A stretch of DNA of 64,000 nucleotides from Harpalus rubripes (taxonomy: Eukaryota; Arthropoda; Insecta; Coleoptera; Carabidae): positions 1 to 64,000 of the forward strand of contig CAUJCB010000106.1 of NCBI GenBank assembly GCA_963082715.1, written 5' to 3'. Shown here piece after piece: positions 1 through 9,345 of the stretch. The translations under genes and the position numbers were made by a program. The notes below the pieces were generated by a model. The model searched no databases, had not been told where the DNA came from, and saw nothing but the letters and a program-made list of their open reading frames with translations. Numbering within the stretch: the first letter of the stretch is position 1; each line of letters begins with the position of its first letter.

Positions 1-2152
1 TACAAATTTTCAAATCGCTAATTTCTATCTCATTTAGTATAAAAGTTATATAAGAAAACCAATAAAAAAAATTTAAAAAAATTGACCATGCGTGTTAGTG
101 CGTGTCTAAACTAGCATCGCTCGAAAGACGGCAAGTGGTCCAATAGCTCCCGGCATGTAAAAATCGAAATAATCACACCCCATTTGTTAATTTTTTCTAC
201 CCTGATAGATATTATATAAGAAAATGTTAATTTTTAGCAACGCACACATATTACATACATTTTGCTAGATACAATATTATTATATAAACTATTTTTTTTT
301 ATTTTTTTTAAACACTTACACAATCGTAGAGCAAGTTGTACTTGAAATAATTTTTAATATATATAAAATATAGAAAAAGATCCATATGTAAAATACATAT
401 ATACACTTAGATATATAACGTTATATGCGTAAAAATATAAACAATTACACAGAAAGACATGATTAGACCCAGTTATTTCCGAAAACCCATTTTAGACTAC
501 AATTATTAAAAATATTAAAATTAATATCTTGCTGAAATTTTTTTTCAGCCGGCTGAAATATCTGAAACTTTCGTTACTTCTAAGACAAGGTCTGCTTAAT
601 AAAACCGTTTATACAACAAATCTGTAAAAATTAAAACATTAATTCCTTGATGAATTTTTTTTCAGCTGGCTGAAAATTCTGAAACTTTGTCCACATATAA
701 AATAATGTGTGCTGAATACAAATTTTCAAATCGCTAATTTCTATCTCATTTAGTATAAAAGTTAGATAAGAAAATCAATCAAAAAAATTTAAAAAAAATT
801 GACCATGCGTGTTAGTGCGTGTCTAAACTAGCATCGCTCGAACGACGGCAAGTGGTCCAATAGCTCCCGGCATGTAAAAATCGAAATAATCACACCCCAT
901 TTGTTAGTTTTTTCTAGCCTGATAGATATTATATAAGAAAATGTTAATTTTTAGCAACGCACACATATTACATACATTTTGCTATATACAATATTATTAT
1001 ATAAACTATTTTTGTTTATTTATTTTTTTTAAACTCACAATTCTAGAGAAAGTTGTACTTGGAATAATTTTTAATATATATATAAAATATAGAAAAAGAT
1101 CCATATGTAAAATACATATATACACTTAGATATATAACGTTATATGCGTAAAAATATAAACAATTACACAGAAAAACATGATTAGGCCCAGTTATTTCCG
1201 AAAACCCATTTTAGACTTCAATTATTAAATATATTAAAATTAATATCTTGCTGAAATTTATTTTTCAGCCGGCTGAAATATCTGAAACTTTCGTTACGTC
1301 TAAGACAAGGTCTGCTTAATAAAACCGTTTATACAACAAATCTGTAAAAATTAAAACATTAATTCCTTGATGAAATTTTTTTCAGCTGGCTGAAAATTCT
1401 GAAACTTTGTCCACATATAAAATAATGCGTGCTGAATACAAATTTTCAAACCGCTAATTTCTATCTCATTTAGTATAAAAGTTATACAAGAAAATCAATC
1501 AAAAAAATTTAAAAAAATTGACTATGCGTGTTAGTGCGTGTCGAAACTAGCATCGCTCGAACGACGGCAAGTGGTCCAATAGCTCCCGGCATGTAAAAAT
1601 CGAAATAATCACACCCCATTTGTTAATTTTTTCTAGCCTGATAGATATTATATAAGAAAATGTTAATTTTTAGCAACGCACACATATTACATACATTTTG
1701 CTATATACAATATTATTATATAAACTATTTTTGTTTATTTATTTTTTTTAAACACACAATTGTAGAGAAAGTTGTACTTGGAATAATTTTTAATATATAT
1801 AAAATATAGAAAAAGATCCATATGTAAAATACATATATACACTTAGATATATAACGTTATATGCGTAAAAATATAAACAATTACACAGAAAAACATGATT
1901 AGACCCAGTTATTTCCGAAAACCCATTTTAGACTTCAATTATTAAATATATTAAAATTAATATCTTGCTGAAATTTATTTTTCAGCCGGCTGAAATATCT
2001 GAAACTTTCGTTACGTCTAAGACAAGGTCTGCTTAATAAAACCGTTTATACAACAAATCTGTAAAAATTAAAACATTAATTCCTTGATGAAATTTTTTTC
2101 AGCTGGCTGAAAATTCTGAAACTTTGCCACATATAAAATAATGCGTGCTGAA
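1..2152 (+). repeat. Block A: monomers 1-3, divergent leading copies
   Basis: These copies are 716, 720 and 716 bp long. Monomers 1 and 2 carry GTCTAAAC in the core, as the divergent subfamily at 56142-62632 does, whereas monomer 3 has GTCGAAAC like most of the array. Monomer 1 has private differences: CGAAAGACGG instead of CGAACGACGG in the core, GAGCAAGTTG instead of GAGAAAGTTG, ACTTCTAAG instead of ACGTCTAAG, and GTGTGCTG at its end. Private changes are expected in less homogenised copies, so this could be nearer an array edge or a subfamily junction; the sequence to the left is not available. Confidence 0.9.
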
Positions 2153-3627
2153 TACAAATTTTCAAACCGCTAATTTCTATCTCATTTAGTATAAAAGTTA
2201 TACAAGAAAATCAATCAAAAAAATTTAAAAAAAAATGACTATGCGTGTTAGTGCGTGTCGAAACTAGCATCGCTCGAACGACGGCAAGTGGTCCAATAGC
2301 TCCCGGCATGTAAAAATCGAAATAATCACACCCCATTTGTTAATTTTTTCTACCCTGATAGATATTATATAAGAAAATGTTAACTTTTAGCAACGCACAC
2401 ATATTACATACATTTTGCTATATACAATATTATTATATAAACTATTTTTGTTTTTTTTTTTTTTAAACACTAACACAATTGTAGAGAAAGTTGTACTTGG
2501 AATAATTTTTAATATATATAAAATATAGAAAAAGATCCATATGTAAAATACATATATACACTTAGATATATAACGTTATATGCGTAAAAATATAAACAAT
2601 TACACAGAAAAACATGATTAGACCCAGTTATTTCCGAAAACCCATTTTAGACTTCAATTATTAAATATATTAAAATTAATATCTTGCTGAAATTTATTTT
2701 TCAGCCGGCTGAAATATCTGAAACTTTCGTTACGTCTAAGACAAGGTCTGCTTAATAAAACCGTTTATACAACAAATCTGTAAAAATTAAAACATTAATT
2801 CCTTGATGAAATTTTTTTCAGCTGGCTGAAAATTCTGAAACTTTGCCACATATAAAATAATGCGTGCTGAATACAAATTTTCAAACCGCTAATTTCTATC
2901 TCATTTAGTATAAAAGTTATACAAGAAAATCAATCAAAAAAATTTAAAAAAAAATGACTATGCGTGTTAGTGCGTGTCGAAACTAGCATCGCTCGAACGA
3001 CGGCAAGTGGTCCAATAGCTCCCGGCATGTAAAAATCGAAATAATCACACCCCATTTGTTAATTTTTTCTACCCTGATAGATATTATATAAGAAAATGTT
3101 AACTTTTAGCAACGCACACATATTACATACATTTTGCTATATACAATATTATTATATAAACTATTTTTGTTTATTTTTTTTTTAAACACTAACACAATTG
3201 TAGAGAAAGTTGTACTTGGAATAATTTTTAATATATATAAAATATAGAAAAAGATCCATATGTAAAATACATATATACACTTAGATATATAACGTTATAT
3301 GCGTAAAAATATAAACAATTACACAGAAAAACATGATTAGACCCAGTTATTTCCGAAAACCCATTTTAGACTTCAATTATTAAATATATTAAAATTAATA
3401 TCTTGCTGAAATTTATTTTTCAGCCGGCTGAAATATCTGAAACTTTCGTTACGTCTAAGACAAGGTCTGCTTAATAAAACCGTTTATACAACAAATCTGT
3501 AAAAATTAAAACATTAATTCCTTGATGAAATTTTTTTCAGCTGGCTGAAAATTCTGAAACTTTGCCACATATAAAATAATGCGTGCTGAATACAAATTTT
3601 CAAACCGCTAATTTCTATCTCATTTAG

Positions 3628-3635
3628 TATAAAAG
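3628..3635 (+). promoter_or_regulatory. TATAAAAG, TATA-box-like motif present in every complete monomer
   Basis: GTATAAAAG at monomer offset 37-45 fits the animal RNA polymerase II TATA consensus. It is intact in all copies I checked, including monomers 10 and 12 where the bases just before it differ. About 30 bp downstream lies the A/T tract directly before the GC-rich core. In a 73% AT sequence such a motif can occur by chance, so a promoter role is only a possibility. Confidence 0.3.
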
Positions 3636-3664
3636 TTATACAAGAAAATCAATCAAAAAAATTT

Positions 3665-3673
3665 AAAAAAAAA
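3665..3673. repeat. Variable A/T tract upstream of the core
   Basis: Offset about 62-84 holds two A runs separated by TTT in the common type. In other copies it is a long T run followed by A (for example 12290-12305, and 56209-56223 with the longest T run). Length and composition vary more here than anywhere except the T tract near offset 300. On the minus strand the A run becomes a T run just after the GC-rich core. Confidence 0.85.
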
Positions 3674-3674
3674 T

Positions 3675-3748
3675 GACTATGCGTGTTAGTGCGTGTCGAA
3701 ACTAGCATCGCTCGAACGACGGCAAGTGGTCCAATAGCTCCCGGCATG
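3675..3748 (+). repeat. Conserved GC- and CpG-rich core of the monomer (representative copy)
   Basis: This is monomer offset 85-158. By hand count 41 of 74 bases are G or C, against about 27% for the whole monomer, and it holds eight CpG dinucleotides (19 C, 22 G; roughly 1.4 times expectation). It contains GCGTGT twice, ten bases apart, and ends at CCCGGCATG. Across the 89 copies I saw only a few alternative states: CGAAAC/CTAAAC/CGTAAC, GACGGC/GACGAC, CCCGGC/CCCAGC, a few private single-base changes and one 1-bp deletion. Being the least variable and most complex part of the repeat, it is the best candidate for a protein-binding or transcribed element, but I cannot assign a function. Confidence 0.8.
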
Positions 3749-3881
3749 TAAAAATCGAAATAATCACACCCCATTTGTTAATTTTTTCTACCCTGATAGA
3801 TATTATATAAGAAAATGTTAACTTTTAGCAACGCACACATATTACATACATTTTGCTATATACAATATTATTATATAAACT

Positions 3882-3902
3882 ATTTTTGTTTATTTTTTTT
3901 TT
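3882..3902. repeat. Variable T tract
   Basis: Offset about 292-312 is T-rich, interrupted by G and A in the common type (TTTTTGTTTA then a T run), by TTTATTTATTT in block F, by AAATTT in monomers 83 and 85, and by no G in block I. Most 1-4-bp length differences between monomers come from this tract, the A/T tract upstream and the TA run near offset 365. Slippage is the likely cause, and tract lengths are also where sequencing error is most likely. Confidence 0.85.
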
Positions 3903-3976
3903 AAACACTAACACAATTGTAGAGAAAGTTGTACTTGGAATAATTTTTAATATATATAAAATATAGAAAAAGATCC

Positions 3977-3993
3977 ATATGTAAAATACATAT
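3977..3993. repeat. Short hairpin: 7-bp stem, AAA loop
   Basis: ATATGTA, a three-base AAA loop, then TACATAT form a perfect 7-bp stem at monomer offset 387-403. It is retained in every copy I looked at, even where the flanking TA run changes length. The stem is weak in base composition, so it matters more as a conserved symmetric site than as a stable fold. Confidence 0.6.
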
Positions 3994-4005
3994 ATACACT
4001 TAGAT

Positions 4006-4019
4006 ATATAACGTTATAT
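4006..4019. repeat. 14-bp perfect palindrome centred on AACGTT
   Basis: ATATAACGTTATAT at offset 416-429 is its own reverse complement and lies 12 bp after the hairpin. It is intact in nearly all copies; monomers 68 and 74 read ATAACTTTATATG instead, which breaks the symmetry. Symmetric sites of this kind suit a dimeric DNA-binding protein, but none is known to me for this satellite. Confidence 0.6.
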
Positions 4020-4106
4020 GCGTAAAAATATAAACAATTACACAGAAAAACATGATTAGACCCAGTTATTTCCGAAAACCCATTTTAGACTTCAATTATT
4101 AAATAT

Positions 4107-4165
4107 ATTAAAATTAATATCTTGCTGAAATTTATTTTTCAGCCGGCTGAAATATCTGAAACTTT
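4107..4165 (+). repeat. Internal ~60-bp module, copy 1 (CTGAAA cluster)
   Basis: This module starts ATTAAAATTAAT and contains GCTGAAATTT, TTTTTCAGC, GGCTGAAA and CTGAAACTTTC. The same order of motifs recurs 117 bp downstream at 4224-4282, so the monomer itself holds an old internal duplication. CTGAAA appears three times and its reverse complement TTTCAG once. This is the best-conserved part of the AT-rich half of the monomer. Confidence 0.8.
4137..4152. repeat. 16-bp perfect palindrome centred on GCCGGC
   Basis: TTTCAGCCGGCTGAAA at offset 547-562 is a perfect inverted repeat inside the first CTGAAA module. It is broken to CAGCCTGCTG in monomers 22, 33, 38, 63, 73, 78-87 and 89. The equivalent site in the second module reads TTCAGCTGGCTGAA and is one base pair short of symmetric in all copies. 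Confidence 0.75.
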
Positions 4166-4191
4166 CGTTACGTCTAAGACAAGGTCTGCTT

Positions 4192-4197
4192 AATAAA
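4192..4197 (+). promoter_or_regulatory. AATAAA, polyadenylation-signal-like motif
   Basis: AATAAA lies in GCTTAATAAAACC at monomer offset 602-607 and is kept in every copy examined. It is about 560 bp downstream of the TATAAAAG motif on the same strand, so the two could in principle delimit a satellite transcript. The hexamer is frequent by chance at this base composition. Confidence 0.2.
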
Positions 4198-4223
4198 ACC
4201 GTTTATACAACAAATCTGTAAAA

Positions 4224-4282
4224 ATTAAAACATTAATTCCTTGATGAAATTTTTTTCAGCTGGCTGAAAATTCTGAAACTTT
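4224..4282 (+). repeat. Internal ~60-bp module, copy 2 (CTGAAA cluster)
   Basis: This is the diverged partner of 4107-4165: ATTAAAACATTAAT, GATGAAATTT, TTTTTCAGC, TGGCTGAAAA and CTGAAACTTTG align in the same order with a few substitutions and a one-base gap. The two copies differ by the same sites in every monomer, so the duplication predates amplification of the array. The stretch after it (GCTGAATACAAATTTTCAAACCGC across the monomer boundary) could be a more decayed third copy, but that alignment is weak. Confidence 0.75.
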
Positions 4283-7200
4283 GCCACATATAAAATAATG
4301 CGTGCTGAATACAAATTTTCAAACCGCTAATTTCTATCTCATTTAGTATAAAAGTTATACAAGAAAATCAATCAAAAAAATTTAAAAAAAAATGACTATG
4401 CGTGTTAGTGCGTGTCGAAACTAGCATCGCTCGAACGACGGCAAGTGGTCCAATAGCTCCCGGCATGTAAAAATCGAAATAATCACACCCCATTTGTTAA
4501 TTTTTTCTACCCTGATAGATATTATATAAGAAAATGTTAACTTTTAGCAACGCACACATATTACATACATTTTGCTATATACAATATTATTATATAAACT
4601 ATTTTTGTTTATTTTTTTTTTAAACACTAACACAATTGTAGAGAAAGTTGTACTTGGAATAATTTTTAATATATATAAAATATAGAAAAAGATCCATATG
4701 TAAAATACATATATACACTTAGATATATAACGTTATATGCGTAAAAATATAAACAATTACACAGAAAAACATGATTAGACCCAGTTATTTCCGAAAACCC
4801 ATTTTAGACTTCAATTATTAAATATATTAAAATTAATATCTTGCTGAAATTTATTTTTCAGCCGGCTGAAATATCTGAAACTTTCGTTACGTCTAAGACA
4901 AGGTCTGCTTAATAAAACCGTTTATACAACAAATCTGTAAAAATTAAAACATTAATTCCTTGATGAAATTTTTTTCAGCTGGCTGAAAATTCTGAAACTT
5001 TGCCACATATAAAATAATGCGTGCTGAATACAAATTTTCAAACCGCTAATTTCTATCTCATTTAGTATAAAAGTTATACAAGAAAATCAATCAAAAAAAT
5101 TTAAAAAAAAATGACTATGCGTGTTAGTGCGTGTCGAAACTAGCATCGCTCGAACGACGGCAAGTGGTCCAATAGCTCCCGGCATGTAAAAATCGAAATA
5201 ATCACACCCCATTTGTTAATTTTTTCTACCCTGATAGATATTATATAAGAAAATGTTAACTTTTAGCAACGCACACATATTACATACATTTTGCTATATA
5301 CAATATTATTATATAAACTATTTTTGTTTATTTTTTTTTTAAACACTAACACAATTGTAGAGAAAGTTGTACTTGGAATAATTTTTAATATATATAAAAT
5401 ATAGAAAAAGATCCATATGTAAAATACATATATACACTTAGATATATAACGTTATATGCGTAAAAATATAAACAATTACACAGAAAAACATGATTAGACC
5501 CAGTTATTTCCGAAAACCCATTTTAGACTTCAATTATTAAATATATTAAAATTAATATCTTGCTGAAATTTATTTTTCAGCCGGCTGAAATATCTGAAAC
5601 TTTCGTTACGTCTAAGACAAGGTCTGCTTAATAAAACCGTTTATACAACAAATCTGTAAAAATTAAAACATTAATTCCTTGATGAAATTTTTTTCAGCTG
5701 GCTGAAAATTCTGAAACTTTGCCACATATAAAATAATGCGTGCTGAATACAAATTTTCAAACCGCTAATTTCTATCTCATTTAGTATAAAAGTTATACAA
5801 GAAAATCAATCAAAAAAATTTAAAAAAAAATGACTATGCGTGTTAGTGCGTGTCGAAACTAGCATCGCTCGAACGACGGCAAGTGGTCCAATAGCTCCCG
5901 GCATGTAAAAATCGAAATAATCACACCCCATTTGTTAATTTTTTCTACCCTGATAGATATTATATAAGAAAATGTTAACTTTTAGCAACGCACACATATT
6001 ACATACATTTTGCTATATACAATATTATTATATAAACTATTTTTGTTTATTTTTTTTTTAAACACTAACACAATTGTAGAGAAAGTTGTACTTGGAATAA
6101 TTTTTAATATATATAAAATATAGAAAAAGATCCATATGTAAAATACATATATACACTTAGATATATAACGTTATATGCGTAAAAATATAAACAATTACAC
6201 AGAAAAACATGATTAGACCCAGTTATTTCCGAAAACCCATTTTAGACTTCAATTATTAAATATATTAAAATTAATATCTTGCTGAAATTTATTTTTCAGC
6301 CGGCTGAAATATCTGAAACTTTCGTTACGTCTAAGACAAGGTCTGCTTAATAAAACCGTTTATACAACAAATCTGTAAAAATTAAAACATTAATTCCTTG
6401 ATGAAATTTTTTTCAGCTGGCTGAAAATTCTGAAACTTTGCCACATATAAAATAATGCGTGCTGAATACAAATTTTCAAACCGCTAATTTCTATCTCATT
6501 ACGTATAAAAGTTATACAAGAAAATCAATCAAAAAAATTTAAAAAAAAATGACTATGCGTGTTAGTGCGTGTCGAAACTAGCATCGCTCGAACGACGGCA
6601 AGTGGTCCAATAGCTCCCGGCATGTAAAAATCGAAATAATCACACCCCATTTGTTAATTTTTTCTACCCTGATAGATATTATATAAGAAAATGTTAACTT
6701 TTAGCAACGCACACATATTACATACATTTTGCTATATACAATATTATTATATAAACTATTTTTGTTTATTTTTTTTTTAAACACTAACACAATTGTAGAG
6801 AAAGTTGTACTTGGAATAATTTTTAATATATATAAAATATAGAAAAAGATCCATATGTAAAATACATATATACACTTAGATATATAACGTTATATGCGTA
6901 AAAATATAAACAATTACACAGAAAAACATGATTAGACCCAGTTATTTCCGAAAACCCATTTTAGACTTCAATTATTAAATATATTAAAATTAATATCTTG
7001 CTGAAATTTATTTTTCAGCCGGCTGAAATATCTGAAACTTTCGTTACGTCTAAGACAAGGTCTGCTTAATAAAACCGTTTATACAACAAATCTGTAAAAA
7101 TTAAAACATTAATTCCTTGATGAAATTTTTTTCAGCTGGCTGAAAATTCTGAAACTTTGCCACATATAAAATAATGCGTGCTGAATACAAATTTTCAAAC

Positions 7201-8624
7201 CGCTAATTTCTATCTCATTTAGTATAAAAGTTATACAAGAAAATCAATCAAAAAAATTTAAAAAAAAATGACTATGCGTGTTAGTGCGTGTCGAAACTAG
7301 CATCGCTCGAACGACGGCAAGTGGTCCAATAGCTCCCGGCATGTAAAAATCGAAATAATCACACCCCATTTGTTAATTTTTTCTACCCTGATAGATATTA
7401 TATAAGAAAATGTTAACTTTTAGCAACGCACACATATTACATACATTTTGCTATATACAATATTATTATATAAACTATTTTTGTTTATTTTTTTTTTAAA
7501 CACTAACACAATTGTAGAGAAAGTTGTACTTGGAATAATTTTTAATATATATAAAATATAGAAAAAGATCCATATGTAAAATACATATATACACTTAGAT
7601 ATATAACGTTATATGCGTAAAAATATAAACAATTACACAGAAAAACATGATTAGACCCAGTTATTTCCGAAAACCCATTTTAGACTTCAATTATTAAATA
7701 TATTAAAATTAATATCTTGCTGAAATTTATTTTTCAGCCGGCTGAAATATCTGAAACTTTCGTTACGTCTAAGACAAGGTCTGCTTAATAAAACCGTTTA
7801 TACAACAAATCTGTAAAAATTAAAACATTAATTCCTTGATGAAATTTTTTTCAGCTGGCTGAAAATTCTGAAACTTTGCCACATATAAAATAATGCGTGC
7901 TGAATACAAATTTTCAAACCGCTAATTTCTATCTCATTACGTATAAAAGTTATACAAGAAAATCAATCAAAAAAATTTAAAAAAAAATGACTATGCGTGT
8001 TAGTGCGTGTCGAAACTAGCATCGCTCGAACGACGGCAAGTGGTCCAATAGCTCCCGGCATGTAAAAATCGAAATAATCACACCCCATTTGTTAATTTTT
8101 TCTACCCTGATAGATATTATATAAGAAAATGTTAACTTTTAGCAACGCACACATATTACATACATTTTGCTATATACAATATTATTATATAAACTATTTT
8201 TGTTTATTTTTTTTTTAAACACTAACACAATTGTAGAGAAAGTTGTACTTGGAATAATTTTTAATATATATAAAATATAGAAAAAGATCCATATGTAAAA
8301 TACATATATACACTTAGATATATAACGTTATATGCGTAAAAATATAAACAATTACACAGAAAAACATGATTAGACCCAGTTATTTCCGAAAACCCATTTT
8401 AGACTTCAATTATTAAATATATTAAAATTAATATCTTGCTGAAATTTATTTTTCAGCCGGCTGAAATATCTGAAACTTTCGTTACGTCTAAGACAAGGTC
8501 TGCTTAATAAAACCGTTTATACAACAAATCTGTAAAAATTAAAACATTAATTCCATGATGAAATTTTTTTCAGCTGGCTGAAAATTCTGAAACTTTGTCC
8601 ACATATAAAATAATGCGTGCTGAA

Positions 8625-9345
8625 TACAAATTTTCAAACCGCTAATTTCTATCTCATTTAGTATAAAAGTTATACAAGAAAATCAATCAAAAAAATTTAA
8701 AAAAATTGACTATGCGTGTTAGTGCGTGTCGAAACTAGCATCGCTCGAACGACGGCAAGTGGTCCAATAGCTCCCGGCATGTAAAAATCGAAATAATCAC
8801 ACCCCATTTGTTAATTTTTTCTACCCTGATAGATATTATATAAGAAAATGTTAATTTTTAGCAACGCACACATATTACATACATTTTCCTATATACAATA
8901 TTATTATATAAACTATTTTTTTTTATTTATTTTTTTTTAAAACTTACACAATCGTAGAGAAAGTTGTACTTGGAATAATTTTTAATATATATAAAATATA
9001 GAAAAAGATCCATATGTAAAATACATATATACACTTAGATATATAACGTTATATGCGTAAAAATATAAACAATTACACAGAAAAACATGATTAGACCCAG
9101 TTATTTCCGAAAACCCATTTTAGACTTCAATTATTAAAAATATTAAAATTAATATCTTGCTGAAATTTATTTTTCAGCCGGCTGAAATATCTGAAACTTT
9201 CGTTACGTCTAAGACAAGGTCTGCTTAATAAAACCGTTTATACAACAAATCTGTAAAAATTAAAACATTAATTCCTTGATGAAATTTTTTTCAGCTGGCT
9301 GAAAATTCTGAAACTTTGTCCACATATAAAATAATGCGTGCTGAA
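8625..9345 (+). repeat. Monomer 13, transitional copy
   Basis: This 721-bp copy combines markers of two groups. Its first part (ATACAAGAAAATC, GACTATGCG, GTCGAAAC) matches the common type. From the middle it has TTTTCCTAT, a longer T tract with AAAACTTACAC and ATCGTAGAG, as in the following two monomers and the 56142-62632 island. It has ATTAAAAATATT rather than ATTAAATATATT. It sits between the homogenised block and the 7.9-kb duplication and looks like a recombinant junction copy. Confidence 0.8.

Larger units (their letters stand above)
2153..8624 (+). repeat. Block B: nine highly homogenised 719-720-bp monomers
   Basis: Monomers 4-12 are all 719 bp except the last (720). They share a one-base loss in CTTTGCCACAT (CTTTGTCCACAT elsewhere) and a nine-A tract before ATGACTATG. 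The copies read as identical except for few sites: monomer 4 lacks the A that splits the T tract after TTTTTG, and monomers 10 (6467-7185) and 12 (7905-8624) share CTCATTACGTATAAAAG in place of CTCATTTAGTATAAAAG while monomer 11 does not. Monomer 12 also ends with the array-wide CTTTGTCC form and has TTCCATGATG. This near-identity suggests recent amplification of one template. Confidence 0.93.

Noticed and set aside
941..1129. 62-codon open frame beginning ATGTTAATTTTTAGC
   Set aside because: It is monomer offset 225 onward, and the same start codon occurs in every copy. It stays open for 62 codons only where the T-tract length happens to suit the frame. The product would be rich in I, Y, F and K from AT-rich DNA, with no recognisable domain, and the frame is not maintained across the array.
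3690..3748. tRNA or 5S rRNA gene in the GC-rich core
   Set aside because: No cloverleaf with acceptor, D and anticodon arms can be drawn on either strand, and the 5S internal control sequence is absent. Only a B-box-like match remains, reported as a weak finding.
4157..4180. CENP-B-box-like sequence in CTTTCGTTACGTCTAAGAC
   Set aside because: Only the TTCGTT start fits. The required A and the CGGG of the NTTCGNNNNANNCGGGN consensus are missing.
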